From: Chytriomyces cf. hyalinus JEL632
Lineage: Eukaryota > Chytridiomycota > Chytridiomycetes > Chytridiales > Chytriomycetaceae
Direction: 5' to 3'
NCBI GenBank assembly: GCA_025435555.1
Contig: JAIWWG010000038.1
Location: 245,686-309,685 of the forward strand
Length of the DNA stretch: 64,000 bases
Shown here one piece after another: positions 45,401-57,620 of the stretch. Made by a program: the position numbers and the translations under genes. The first letter of the stretch is position 1. Every line of letters starts with the position of its first letter. Under the pieces are notes generated by a model, which saw only the letters and a program-made list of their open reading frames with translations, had not been told where the DNA came from and searched no databases.

Positions 45401-48400
45401 CAGCGGGGTCCTTGGATGAAAACTATTCGATTCAAACTGGGCAGGGAGTTCAACGGAATCCTTCTGGCAGCCTGTCCGTCTGGGAACCCGCTCACGTTGG
45501 TTGGGATTTGCATCGAATCTTGGACTCACCAACCGGGTGACTCGCCCGACAAAAACGGACTCGAAATCTTGCGAATGTGGATGTCGCATCCTAAACGAGT
45601 CATTGACGAATATTCCGTGAATGATTCAGAGAGATCGAAAAGGTTCAGCCAAATGGAATTTCCTGGTTATAAACCTCGCGAGAAGGCCGAAGATTTGGAT
45701 GTCGTTTTTGTGAAGGAGGAAGTTGTCTTTCGTCAGATGAGGAAGAAGACTGACGACCCTTTGGCAGCGCGAAGAGCGCAGGTTCAAAGCCTTCTCTGTC
45801 GAAACAAACAGCAACAAGAAATTCCAGCAATATGGCTGAGCTCAACACTGTTTATGATTGAACCACGTGCTAAATCTATCAGACCCCTGGGCCAAGAGCT
45901 ACTCGACATTATGTTCGTGCCACCGCAGGAAAATATAGACAATGTCCCAATATATGGATTTTCTGCAGTTCTTTCGGATCTCGACCATCGGTTCCATTGC
46001 ATGACTCTCATGAGCAAGCCAGCATCAGACTTTCTTATTTTTCCGTATCCCGACCTAGACGGGAATATCATCCTCGACTTTGGACGCCTGGAAACAAGTA
46101 CCAACGGTTTTGATGTAAACTGCAAATGGCTGACGCTTGTGAATACGTTTCCACAATCATTTTCTTGGAATCTCAAATTCGGAAACTCCAGAACAAAGTA
46201 CAACCCGTTTGATGCCGTAAGTCACTGGTATACTAAACCTTTAATAATATCATCTAACACGGGTTTATGTACTTGCTCAGGAAACGCTGTTTGGGGAGTT
46301 GGAGCAAAACGAATCGATTGGGATTCCGTTCACATATAAATGTGATACATCCGGTGCGTTCGAGACTATTGCCGAGCTAACGATCAAGAACACGCTTGAT
46401 CGGCTTGCAAAACCAATCAAGCTCGCAAACATTATACTCCGTACGCAGTCTGTTACAACATCGCTCGGAGGATTCCCAGAATCAATCGAATTCGGCAGCA
46501 CCGTAGTATTTCACAAAAAGAAACGAAAGTTTACCTTGACAAACACCGGAACTGTGGACACAAAAGTGTCGCTGTTTTGTCGCGGCTCTTTTTCCATTTC
46601 GCCAAAGACTTTCTCGTTGTATCCGAAAGCTTCACAGCAAGTTACAATAACGTTTGCACCAACTGAATCGCGAACTTCAGCGACAAAGGTTCACGTATTC
46701 GCCAATCAAAAGTTGTACATGATTCCTGTCACTGGATCAGGAGGTTTGGGTTTCCAAACGCTTCTTTTTATCGTGATTCAAACCTTTTTTTTTTTTTTTT
46801 TTTTTTTGTACCGCACAGGAACTGCTGATCTCATTTGCGATATGTACGGCTCCAAGGACATTGACTTTGGCTTGCAAAAAGAGGGTACTGTTGCTTGGGT
46901 ATCCCTGTACCTGACAAACAAAGGAACCCTACCACTCTCCTTAAATATGATCAGTGCAACAAAACCGGACTTGATCAAACTGGAGTACTGTTCGGTGACA
47001 TCAACCGTGCCTTATAGCAACAGCCATGCCAACAAAAATCCCATAGCCGTGCGAAAAAACTATTGGGGCATCCTTCAAAGGAAATTCGCCATATTCATGA
47101 TTGCCAAAGGCCTGACACGATCAAACAAAATGCTCGGCTCGTCTGTTTCCAATGAGCGTCGAAAACTCACATTCATTGATGACACAGGAGTCAATATTCC
47201 AATCGTGCGTGCAGGAATTTCCAGCACACAGATTATCGAGCATTCGCTCATTTCTGTCATTCCTGAGCTGCGCCCTTTCTACTCTTACCACCTGAGATTG
47301 GGCTACCTTAACAAGTACCAACCCAGCAAAGACACCGAGATTCACTTTCATTACATGCCCATCACCAGTGAGGAAGAGGGAGAGAATTTGCATCCACTCC
47401 TTCGCGAAATGACCCTGAAGGCGGTCGGAAAGGTGTTTAGATCCCTCGAATTCTATCCAACATCGTTCGACTTTGGCATTACTCCCGTGGAAACCCGGTC
47501 ATTGGCAGACTCTTGGAAAATGACCAAAGTAAACGAAAACAAAGATCAGTCGCCCAAACAAACTACTGGCCTCGAAGTGATAAACATGTCTCTTGAAGCT
47601 CAGAATGTCACTCTGGACTTCATTTCCTCTGAATTTAAAATTTCTGGCAAAACGTGAGTTTCCTTGAGATGTTTTCCATTCAACAAGCTTACACGTCGTT
47701 GTACTCAGGTGGGGTGTCAATCCAGGTGAAAAGATTTTCATCCCAGTCGAATTCCATCCGCCCAAAGAACAAACGCAATATCGCGGAGAAGCACGGTTTA
47801 CGCACAACAACGAAAAGCAAATCATCATCTTGACTGGAACCGGGGCTTCCGCTGACATTTCCGCGGACGACGCGATTGATTTTGGTCGCTTAAAGCTTGG
47901 GGCTGTTGGTCAGCATAAATTACGAATCTGTAACCGCGGGTTGCTGGACTCCAGATTTGTTCTCGACATTATCCAAAAAGGGACCGATTTTCGATTTGTA
48001 GATGAAGAACCCTACGAATATGAAGGAGTACTTGCAACAGGAACGGCTCAAATGATCGAAATTGAGTGTTGTTGTCAAAGCGTGGTGATGAGTAAATGCC
48101 AGGTGGTTATCAAATGGGAAAGAATCCCAAATGGCGCATGGGAACAGATTCTTATACCGCTTCTTGTTCAAACTGGACTGCCGGTGTTCCGATTGCATTC
48201 CATCGAACTCGATTTCAAAACTACATATGTCAACGTCAACAAAACCCTTGAATTCGCTGTAACGAATGACGGCAACGCGTCTTGCTACTGGGCGTTGGAA
48301 TCTGTTTCGCCGCTCTTGAAAGTGGAGCCTGAAAGCGGAACGATCCCTCCCGGTGACACCGTGTACATTGAAGTTACTTTCATTCCAGAAGACTTTGAGC

Positions 48401-51400
48401 AACTTGCAGCCGAAATGGTATTTTACACTGATGCTGGAAGAAAAGTTTTAATGTGTTACGGACTGGTTGGCGTTCCGTACCTGAGTATTCCCCCGGCGCA
48501 ACTTCAGATTGATTATGGAATCTCTGCCGTTGACAAACCTCAGCTCCGCACCATTGAAATGATAAACACTGGAAGTAAACCGATTCAGTACGAAATTCTC
48601 GTCACGAGCATGACGGAAAACGGTCTGCCAACAGGAGCTGATTTCGAAGTATTTTTCCTGCAACCAGCAAACGGCATTCTGCCCGCAAATACCTCACAAA
48701 CTGTACGGATACAAGCCATTCCAAAGCGATACGGATCCACTGTTTCAGCAAACTTTGTCATAAGCACGCGAGACGGCGAGCGATACGTCGGCAAAGTCCG
48801 AGTGACGGGAGGAAGGGCTATCATCAAAATCGCGCCTCCAACGTTTGAAAGCGATGACAGCCAGACTTCGAAAATTGCCGAAATTTCAGATTCTCCACCC
48901 AAGCACACGCTGGCCAAACGCGCGTCTTTGTTTGAAATGACTAGGCTTGCCTTTCAGCAGCATGTCGAGAATTTGCAAGACGTTTTGGCGGGTCTTAGAA
49001 CAGAGCATATTGAGCAATCGGATGTCTTAAAAACTCCTAAAAGTTCCGGGAGCTCAAAAGGAACTGCCAGCACAACGACGCCCTCCTCTCCTACAAAAGT
49101 GACCAAGGGTTCATTTTCCAGTCCTGCAACGGATAGAAAGTCACCTGCTCAACCAGATAACCCGGCGCAATTAGCAGCACTTTCACCCCGCAAAAGGCGA
49201 GATATTCAAATGCTCCAAAAAGCAGAAGCGATGTTACAAGAAAGACTTGGCAACGAGGAAGTGAGGCGCCAAACAGCCAGCAGCACCGTGTTTGACGGTT
49301 CTGATTTGAGAGCAAAAGTAAACAGAGCAATTGAGCTTGCAAACACTCGCGGATATAAACACATGAGTCCGAGGAATCGTCCTAAAACGGAACCAGGGAC
49401 AGGAAAAGAGGCTCTGTCCGATATTGAGTCTGCTGCTTCAGCTACTCTCAGTCGAGCCAATACGAGTCATGTATCCAAGGCGGCACGTGAAGCGGAATTG
49501 AGCCAGATGCAATCTGAGAAGTATCTTCAAGACCTTGCTTCTTTGGAGTCGGATTTGGAGATCCTTCATGCCGTCATAAAATCAGTGAATGGAAGCGCGG
49601 ATTCGTTGGTATCAACTCCTTCATCCGGCTCCAGGTTGTCGCGGTACAATGCCGGAAGCTCAAAGAAAAGCAGACAAGGTGTAATTTCCGGTTTCATCCC
49701 CACTTCTCCCACGAAACGTGACTACGGCTCGAGGGGAGTTCGTTTAGGGACAGATCCCACTACCCCATTTTCCAGAGCTCAACAAATCCAATCTGCGTCC
49801 GACGGACTTGGCGAACCACAATCTCAAAAGAAGCGCGGTGTATCGATTTCTGAAAACACAACAGATATGCCGAGTCAAAAAGGAGATTACGGGTATGACA
49901 CATATTCCCCAGACACTGAGTCATCGTCAGGCTGGAATAGACAGGAAGAAGAGCTGGAATCACAGGATAGCAAATCTGGGTCCGGAAATAGTGACAAACT
50001 TGGAGTTGAAACGAGCGGCAAGCCTAGGTTCGAAACAAGTGGGAAAGTCATTGGCAAACCGGGGCTCGAAACGAGGGGTAAAACTGGATTTGACGTTACT
50101 GGTAAACCTGTCTCCGAGATCAGTGGGAAACCTGCATCTGAAGGTTCCAAAAGTATTCAAAGCCGCTCCAAAAGTAGCCGCATGTCCACAACGGATTCAC
50201 AACTATATTCCTCCCTTCAAGGGCCTCTGGATGAACTTGTGCATCTTGCGCATTTCTACAACAATCTGATCACCACCGAAATGGATCCGACTTTACAAAA
50301 ACGCCTCGTGGATGAAATCAACAACCAACTTGCAGCAAATACGGCCGGCGTCATAAAGCTTGTGAAAGGACAATTGTCCAACGCGTGGGTTGCCAATCGT
50401 GAATTTTTATCGTCAGCTCTCAAAGCTGCTCAGCAGTCAGCGTATGTTATCGAGGCTTTATCCCAATCGAAGCCCGAGAAACAAGTTTCAACATCGTCTG
50501 ATTTCAATCTTGGATTGATTCGTGCTGGAGACCAGATTGCCGATGTCCGCTTATTCAACTTGCCAAAGTAAGCGCATAAGTTTTAAGTTACATGCACCGC
50601 TTGACGCTAAATTTTTATCTTTGCAGCATGGGTAACTTGGCTCTCGACTTTAAAATCGTCAGAAGCGATTCAGTCAAAATTCGCCCCGAAGAGTTCCCTG
50701 AATCCGAGGAGGCTGAGCTCTTTGTCCTGAGCCCAATGGAAGGAATCATTGATCCTGGCCTGGCCATCAATTTCTCCACGAATTTCCTTGCACGGGCTCC
50801 TGGTTTTTACCAGCAAGCATTCGAGCTTGAGTCCGCTGGCGAAAAGATCATCTCCTTCACAATCACGGGAATGGCAGGAGTGCCCTTCATTCAGGTAGAG
50901 CCGAAGCTGGTTGAGTTTGGGCTTGTATGCCGAAACAAGTTTGACATTCGGTCAATCATCATATCCAACACCGGCTCGTTCAAGGACCACTGGCAGCTGG
51001 AATCTCTGAACGCTGACGATGAAATCGAAAAAACCTTTTCTCTTAATTCAAAAGAGGGAATACTGGACCCCAAACAAAGTACGTCTGTGGACATCAAGTT
51101 TGCGCCAAAGAAGGAGGGAAACTTTTCAAATCACTACAGGTTACGATGGACGGGCGAACCGAGGCTGATTGAGGCCAAAGGTGTTGGTGGTGGCGCGCGA
51201 TTGAAATTCACATTCGTGGAACTCGAAGATTTGAGATTTGCTGGATTCGACTGGGGGACCACTGTCGTTGGCCTCAGTTATTCCAAGGAAATTATCGTTT
51301 CTAATGTCGGGAATGTGGAAGGTTTCTTTCATTTGGCCCATCCGAATGCGCTGTTCAGGTTCGATCTCGCCCTTGATTCCAACGGGGACTGTCGGCTGGA

Positions 51401-54400
51401 TCCAGGAGCTTCCATCAAGTTCAAGATCCACTTTTCACCGCTTTGCTCAGAGAAAATTAACGAATCGTTCCAACTGCATCTGATGGACAGCCCGGTCACA
51501 ATGATTGCCTCACGGCTTGTAGCTGGAACAAAAATATGGGCTGTTGATGGGACAGCAAACTTCAAAAACATGTCCATCAAGGACACTCAGACAGTCAGGG
51601 TTAATGTGCTGAATGCTGGAACACTGGAGATCCCATTCGAATACGCCGTTCAATTGGATGATCCTGAAATGGAAAGATACTTTTCAGTCTCGGTGCCAGA
51701 CGCAAAGCAAGTTAATGGTCGGGTCATGATCCCACCTTCACAAGAGCTGCAAGTATCCGTCAAAATCACCCCAAAACCGGAGCATCAGAAGATTAAAGGA
51801 TGTGTCGTCTTGAAAACTGAGTTGGGTCCAGGACCGACAAGCGAAACCCTATCCTTTGACTTTTGGACGTACGATAAGCAACTATCCCTCGATGATTCGA
51901 AGGATACATCTGTCGGTCGGGTTTTGGTTGGGGAGGTGGCTACTGTTGAGCGTACACTGACGAATTTCGGATCCGACCGGGCTCACTACCGAATCAGATT
52001 GGAGCCCGTGCCTGAGAGCCTTCGGCCGCAGCTATCGGTTATAGAAGACGATGTTCCGGAGCTCAAAGGTGGAAAGAAAAAACCAGCCAAAACAAAGCGG
52101 AAAGGGTCAAACGCATTTTTAAAGAAAGTTGTTGCATGGAAGATTCAAGGAGATGCTGGCAATGGTATTTTTGACAAGGGTTTTGGATCGTCACTCCGCT
52201 CACCAACACGCTTATTCAAAATTGTCTAGATGGGTACCTCGAATGCAACGACTCCTGTGGGATTAGCGTTGTTTATGAGGCACTGGAAGAGCATGGCGAT
52301 GATTGGCAGGAGGCCATGATGATAATCGATAAATGCGAGGTGAGGAGAGCTTTTCGAATTTCACGGACTCATCGAGAATAACCCTTTATCCCTCAGGATG
52401 AGTCCGGCGGTGTCTGGAATGAGTTAACCTCCATCAAGATATCTGGAGCGGCAGGGACACCGAAACTTGAAGTATCGCAAGAGGAAATTGACTTTGGAGT
52501 GACTGGAAAGGACGTTGCAAATACCAAGTTCATCACGCTGCGCAACGAGGTGAGCATTTGGAGGCCAAGTCAATAATGTTTGTTGCACCAAAAAACAATT
52601 GAAACCGTTTATCTTCGACATAAGGGAAACGCTCTTTTATCGTACGAGTTTGAACTCGGGTGGGACTACTCTGGAAATATTTTCTTTGAAAACGAGACTT
52701 TGATATCAGGGAAGATCGTTGCGGGCGAGTCTGTCGACGTTGGGATTACTTTCAAACCAAACTTGGTGCAGTCGTATGAAACTCAGTTCCACATCAAAAC
52801 GCAGCTCGACGAAAAAACTGTTCGCGCATTTGGCCAAGGTTGCCTTGTTTTGCTGAAATTGTTCATGAGTCAAAACCCTAATACTCTTCAAAAAACACAG
52901 GCGCATTGTTTAAATTCTTAAAATCCGACATGCCACCGGTGCTGAATATCGGCCGAGTATTTGTTGGATCAATCTTCAAGCAAGACATCAAAATCTACAA
53001 CGACTGTATTTACGATATATCCGTGCGCTCCAAACTACTGACAGACAATCCCGATGACGATCCCGAAGCTCGAGAAGTCACCGAATTCATTGCAGTGGAT
53101 CCTCCAATTATCGAACTGCTTGCGAATGGTGGTGAAAATCCAACCGACCTTGCAGAACGCAGTTTTGCTGAGTATTCTCTCATCGCACACGCCCCCATCA
53201 CCGATGAGAACGTGGACAATACGGTACTGAACTCAATATGCAACAAAGTTGGAAAGAAGGCGTTCCTTCTTTTTGAAACGATTGGAGGTGACTTGGAATC
53301 AGGAAAGCATTGCTTGCCAGTCACTTTCCGGTTTTCAGTGTACAATTTGATGTTTATATCCACGCCAAAGTATTCCGGAATTAAAAAGGGGGAAGTTCAG
53401 CCAGAAGAAACGGAAGGAATAACGGCCATTGATTTCGGGGAAGTGGGTTATGAGGCCGGAGCAAATATGGTGATGGTTCTGTACAACCAAAATCCTTTCA
53501 AAGTGACGGTTGATTTAACCCTAGAATCATCGGTAAATATCCTTAAACTCATGTAGAGAGTCCCAATTTAACCACTTCTTGGGTGTTCCAGGGCTTTGCC
53601 ATTTACCCCTCAAAAGCAACGTTAGGACCGAACTCGGGTCGCGATTTCCGAGTGGAATTAAAACCCTTGGAACTTGTTGAAGGAGACGAAGTCGAATCCA
53701 GCATTACTCGAGCAGATACTTTGAAAGTGAGCACGAATATTGAACTTGTGGCAGGACTTGCAGTCAGTGTCACGGGTACCTTCATAGACGTGAGCATTTG
53801 CAGTTCGCGGAAATGCGTACATGCTGAAAAGAAAACTTGCAACAATAGGAACCCGAGCCGCTGGAATTTTCCGAGCCTCTCGATTTCGGATCGGTCCGTC
53901 GACTATTCCATGGTGAAGCCGTGCTTGAGTTCCGAAACCCGGTCCGCAGAAGCTTGCCTTATAAGTTTTCAGTTGAAAGAGATTACCGGGATATCTTTCA
54001 GCTGGAGCTTGGTAACAGCTCTATATCGGTAAGTGTGCATAGGAAGAATGAAAACCTGTGACATGCCTGTTAATATGATATGGAATTTCCAGGGAGTCGC
54101 GAAACCAAGAAGCCATGTCCGGATTCCGATACGTTTCATTCCGAAACTAGGAACAGAATACCTTGCCACAGGGACGTTAGAAACCGATGAACGAAACTTT
54201 TTGATTTCATTGAAAGGGTCCGGCGTCGAACCGGCCATTGAATTGAGTGAAACGAAAATTGACTTTGGAATTGTTGGGGTGGATGCTGCAGAGTTTCGGG
54301 AAGTGGACCTCAGAAACGCGTCCAAAGTTGGAGTCAAGATTGGAGTTATTGTATCTGGGGATTCATTTTCCGTCGAAGGTGCCGAAGGCGACCCCCTGAC

Positions 54401-55621
54401 AAGGTGCTCTTATTTTATGGCCATTGTTGCCTCCAGGAACTCATGATCCCAATTAAATAATTCAGAGAGTTTCAGTTGGATGCAGAAACATCTGAAACGG
54501 TGCGCATCATCTGCAAACCAACTGAACTGTCAAGTCATTCGAAAGGAAAAGTCGAGTTTCAGAACTTGGATCTGGCACCCGGCCAAAAATCTCCGACACT
54601 TCTCGGATCAATTGCTTTAGAGTCTATCGGAGGAACTTGCGCGTTTTCATTCACATCCGCAGACGACGACGATGAAGGGCCGGTGTATGATAGCAAAGGA
54701 TCTCTGGTACCCAAAACACCCGTAATCCACGTGAATTTCACAAAAGTGATTATGGGACAACGAGTGCGCAAGTACTTTGAGGTTGAGAACTGCGGAGATA
54801 CGATGGTGGATCTTGTCATCACGGATGTTGACGGCAAAGAGGCCAAAGAAGATGTGGAAATGACTGCGCAAAAGGCTGCGTTCAGTTTTTCTCCCGCGGC
54901 TGTGGTTATCAAGCCTCACACGAAGCAAAAGTTTGCCGTGATTGCAAAGGGTCTCAAAGTCGGCGAAGAATCACACACAGTTCATGTCAAGACACGAAAG
55001 CAACTGGACGCGCGAATCATTCCAATCAAAATCAAAGCCAACGTCTTGTCTCCCGAGTCTCAACTGGCTGATGGTCTGAAGGTGTTTTCAAGGGTTGACA
55101 ATTCGATCGACGGACTTCTCGGCGTCAAGGGACCAACTGAAGAGTCGCTCAACTCGGACCTTCAACTTTGGAAGATTTACATTCCCGTCATCAGAGTGAA
55201 TCTGATGCGTCCATCGCAAGAGCTGCAGTGTGTGGATCCCGTTGAGGTGAGTGAGCTTGAGGCTGCACATGATATAACAAGTGACTGATGACGGTCTTCC
55301 AGCCAAACACGGTTTTACCAGATATTGGGCCATTTGTGATTCGGCCTCCGGCGCTACCACGCGATGTACCACAGAAAGCAAAGAAATGGTTTGCAAACCG
55401 AACATCAATGTCTTTGGATGCAAAGGTACGTTTAAAATTTGCTGCTAATACAATCTGTACCGTGTTGTAACGGTGGTATCTTCCAGGGTCGATCAACGCC
55501 GGGCACAATAAGTTTGAATATGCGGAAAGAGGAGGCGCTATCATTTGTGAGACCAGTGGAGAAGCAGGTGTTTGTAGAGAAAAAGGGTGCAGAAAGGAGA
55601 CGCATGAGTGGATTCTACTAG
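39412..55621 (+). CDS. Giant ASH-domain (HYDIN/CFAP-like) ciliary protein, about 20 exons
   Basis: A plus-strand gene of 16 kb coding an estimated 4,800 residues. Exons traced in phase: 39412-39594, 39677-40334, 40418-40584, 40645-40779, 40842-40904, 40962-41213, 41279-41536, 41603-41866, 41933-42711 and 42775 onward; later large exons include 43190-46217, 46280 onward, 47830-50570, 50627-52229 and 54476-55245. The first 600 or so residues are helical and ARM-like (MCALRIAIPVINDTLLDYT, KAVYLIGKIASELGLV). Then come Pro-Gly-Thr repeats (42,000-43,600). The rest holds a dozen or more ASH/MSP-type beta modules, each opening with an xxDFG motif (VDFGICTKDMG, IEFGSTVVF, IDFGRLKLGAVG, IDYGISAVDKP, VEFGLVCRN, IDFGVTGKDVAN, IDFGIVGVDAAEF). 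A disordered spacer of about 550 residues interrupts them near 48,900-50,500. ASH modules typify axonemal central-apparatus and centrosomal proteins such as HYDIN, CFAP47, CFAP65 and DLEC1. I cannot assign it to one of these, and no CH domain was seen. The N-terminal start is the least certain part. Confidence 0.82.
43240..43600 (+). repeat. Pro-Gly-Thr repeat block in the giant ciliary protein
   Basis: Five degenerate units of about 20-25 residues in a row: IPIPAGFTSNGEPYF, PPIPAGYTAEMVPYY, KPQPLGMTTDGIRFY, VGGYDNYGQPFF and PSPVGFTPDGIAYF. The consensus is P-x-P-x-G-[FYM]-T-x-[DN]-G-x-x-[YF]-[YF]. Looser relatives occur near 42,000 (LPVGYTYSP). They lie between the helical N-terminus and the first ASH module. 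Confidence 0.7.
49999..50150 (+). repeat. Short tandem protein repeat (E-T-S-G-K-P type) in the disordered spacer of the giant gene
   Basis: Six or so units of 8-12 residues: VETSGKPRF, ETSGKVIGKPGL, ETRGKTGF, DVTGKPVS, EISGKPAS. At the DNA level the units have drifted, so this is an old tandem expansion. It lies in the Ser/Gln-rich spacer between two ASH modules. Confidence 0.65.
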
Positions 55622-55743
55622 CTTTTGCTATGTGCTATCGATACGCTCCAAGCTTTCTCTTGTGTATCATCCAGTAACATTTGGTAAATAAATAACGCTG
55701 ACATTTTTGTCGTTGGTTATTTAAAAAAAGGCAAAGACGAAAT

Positions 55744-56576
55744 ATGAACTTTGGACAGTTTCTGCAGCCACGGCTGTTCGGATGGACCTCGCGAACATTT
55801 CCATCCGCTTCGATTGCACCAACGCTGCCGTCAATCCAAATGTGTGTTCAGAGTGTGTGGGCAAACCGTGGTGTCGCCTACGTGGGCCTGCGACCAAGAC
55901 GTATGGCGCACAAGAAGATGCAGAAAGGTTTCTTCAAAACACACAGTGGTGGATCTTTAAGAGGAACGTCGCTTTTGTTTGGAAACTTTGGTCTGCGTGT
56001 GACGGAGGGAGGGTGAGTCTTGGCGTGAGTTTTTGTCGCTGATTCTCATTCTTACGATATCGTGCAGACGTCTTCAGGACAAGCAAATCGACGCTGCCAG
56101 AACAGTCATGCGTAGAGTGGTCAAGGAGGAGAAGGGCGCCAATTTTCATCTCAAGTAACGACTCTTCGCGCTGGACCGCCATCAATTCCAATTCAATCTG
56201 ACCCGCATTTTGTTGCAGAGTAATGACAGACCGACCTGTGACTTCTAAACCCGCCGAAGTGCGTATGGGTAAAGGAAAGGGTGCTGTGGAGTTTTTTGCA
56301 TCTTGGGTGCCAAAAGGTCGTGTGATTTTGGAGGTCAGCTGTGCACGGAGAGAAACTGGACTCAAGGCGCTGCGCGTCGCTGCGGCTGCCATTCCCCTTG
56401 TGACGGAAATTATTGAGGGAAAGAAACCTGTGGATGGATCCGTGTACCAGCCGCAGCTGGGTGTCACTCCTCCCCGTTGCCTGCCTTCCTTCCTCAGAAA
56501 GAGATTTGCGGCAAGAGAGTTTCAGGATAAATTGGCATCTCGAAGGGCTGAACGAGCATCTGCGTTGGCACAATGA
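55744..56576 (+). CDS. MRPL16: Mitochondrial ribosomal protein uL16 (MRPL16), three exons
   Basis: Exons 55744-56012, 56068-56154 and 56219-56576 join in phase to 237 residues. The N-terminus is basic and Ser/Arg-rich, consistent with a mitochondrial import sequence. The uL16 core is clear: RMAHKKMQKGFFKTHSGGS-type start, LLFGNFGLRV, RLQDKQIDAARTVMRR, RPVTSKPAEVRMGKGKG and GRVILEVSC, with R-MGKGKG being the hallmark loop near the ribosomal A/P site. Helix ALRVAAAAIPLVTEII ends the fold, and a C-terminal extension of about 40 residues follows. It acts in the large mitoribosomal subunit. Its stop codon is only 37 bases from the TFIIA-gamma start, and its start is 122 bases after the giant gene. 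Confidence 0.92.
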
Positions 56577-56613
56577 GTTTTGTGTCGGAATTTTTAAATA
56601 AAATCAGACGAAA

Positions 56614-57167
56614 ATGGCCAGCAGCTACGAGTTCTACCGGCAGTCGTCCATAGGACAGGCCTTGACTGACGCTTTGGACGACATGATTCAGGAGGGATCC
56701 ATCGAACCGCAAGTTGCAATGAAGATGCTCAGCGAAGTGTGTTCCAATAAGAACGAAGACGGAATATATCTGAAAAACTCATCCGCCAACTCCAAACCAA
56801 CACCTCATCCTACGCCATTTCCATATCGAAACCAAACCTTAGTTTGACAGAAGCATCGCCGAGGCGCTTCGAACCCAGGTCCGCGCAAAAACTTCCGTCA
56901 AGGGCAAACTGCATATTTACAGATTCTGCGACGATGTTTGGACGTTCGTGATCGAGAATGCGACCTTCAAGTTTGGTTCGTGTTCAAAACTCTTGGCTTT
57001 GAATGGCGCAACTGTGCAATTAACCAGCCCATTGCTTTCTTTCTTGGCTCGACTCGCATTTCCTGTCGTCCGTCTGATCACCTCCGACCTCTGCAGAGAG
57101 CTCCGAAACTGTGACATCCGAGGAGAAAGTAAAGCTCGTTGCGTGTGCTTCCCGTGTGCCTACATAG
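56614..57167 (+). CDS. TOA2: TFIIA small (gamma) subunit, three exons
   Basis: Exons 56614-56736, 56843-56975 and 57097-57167 join in phase to 108 residues, the normal size for TFIIA-gamma/Toa2. The sequence follows the family throughout: [20 protein letters not shown], a four-helix N-terminal part ending [18 protein letters not shown], then [20 protein letters not shown] and [11 protein letters not shown] for the beta-barrel, and a last exon [20 protein letters not shown] binds TBP and stabilises it on TATA boxes during Pol II initiation. The donor of intron 1 (GTGTGT) and the acceptor of intron 2 (CTGCAG) are standard. Without splicing, the frame would stop in intron 1. Confidence 0.95.
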
Positions 57168-57620
57168 TAATAAATATTCATAAGCCATGCATTTTGAATC
57201 AACGAATGTCCAAAGAAATGCAACGCGAATACCAACCACGCGCATTCCTGAAGGTAATGTGCGTTATACTTCTGACGTTGCTTTTTGCACCTTGCAGCAA
57301 CCCTCAGTCGGAAATCTCCCATCGACCGTCCATCATCATTCATCAGGTCCTCCGTTTCTTCTACTTGGTTTACTTGTATTCAATACGCTTGGCATGAGTT
57401 GTGAATTAGATCAAGAACGCGCCCATACAGTGTCAAAATTAAACAAGCGAGTGTACACCCCCCAATCCTGTTCGGTCACTTGGTCACTCATCAGCAGGGC
57501 ACGCATTCACCGCATTATCTGTTGACTGGAGATTCTTGAAACTAATAAAATGGTGGTGCGCATTCCGTTTATGAGATGCAAACAAGCTGAACACGCCATT
57601 CTTCAAACCGACTCATCACA
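57168..57620. other. Convergent 3' region between TFIIA-gamma and F-box gene
   Basis: AATAAA at 57170-57175 directly after the TFIIA-gamma stop is a likely polyadenylation signal. Open frames on both strands (for example 57187-57525) have no recognisable domain. Nothing else seen. Confidence 0.45.

Noticed and set aside
46784-46807. Long T run in the giant gene
   Set aside because: It is the polypyrimidine tract of an intron acceptor (followed by TTTGTACCGCACAG), not a separate element.
49808-50269. Alternative frames within the repeat spacer of the giant gene
   Set aside because: Shadows of the repeat in other frames; the main frame continues without stops through large exons.
57187-57525. 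112-codon plus-strand frame after TFIIA-gamma
   Set aside because: Lies in a convergent 3' region beyond the TFIIA-gamma polyadenylation signal; no recognisable features.
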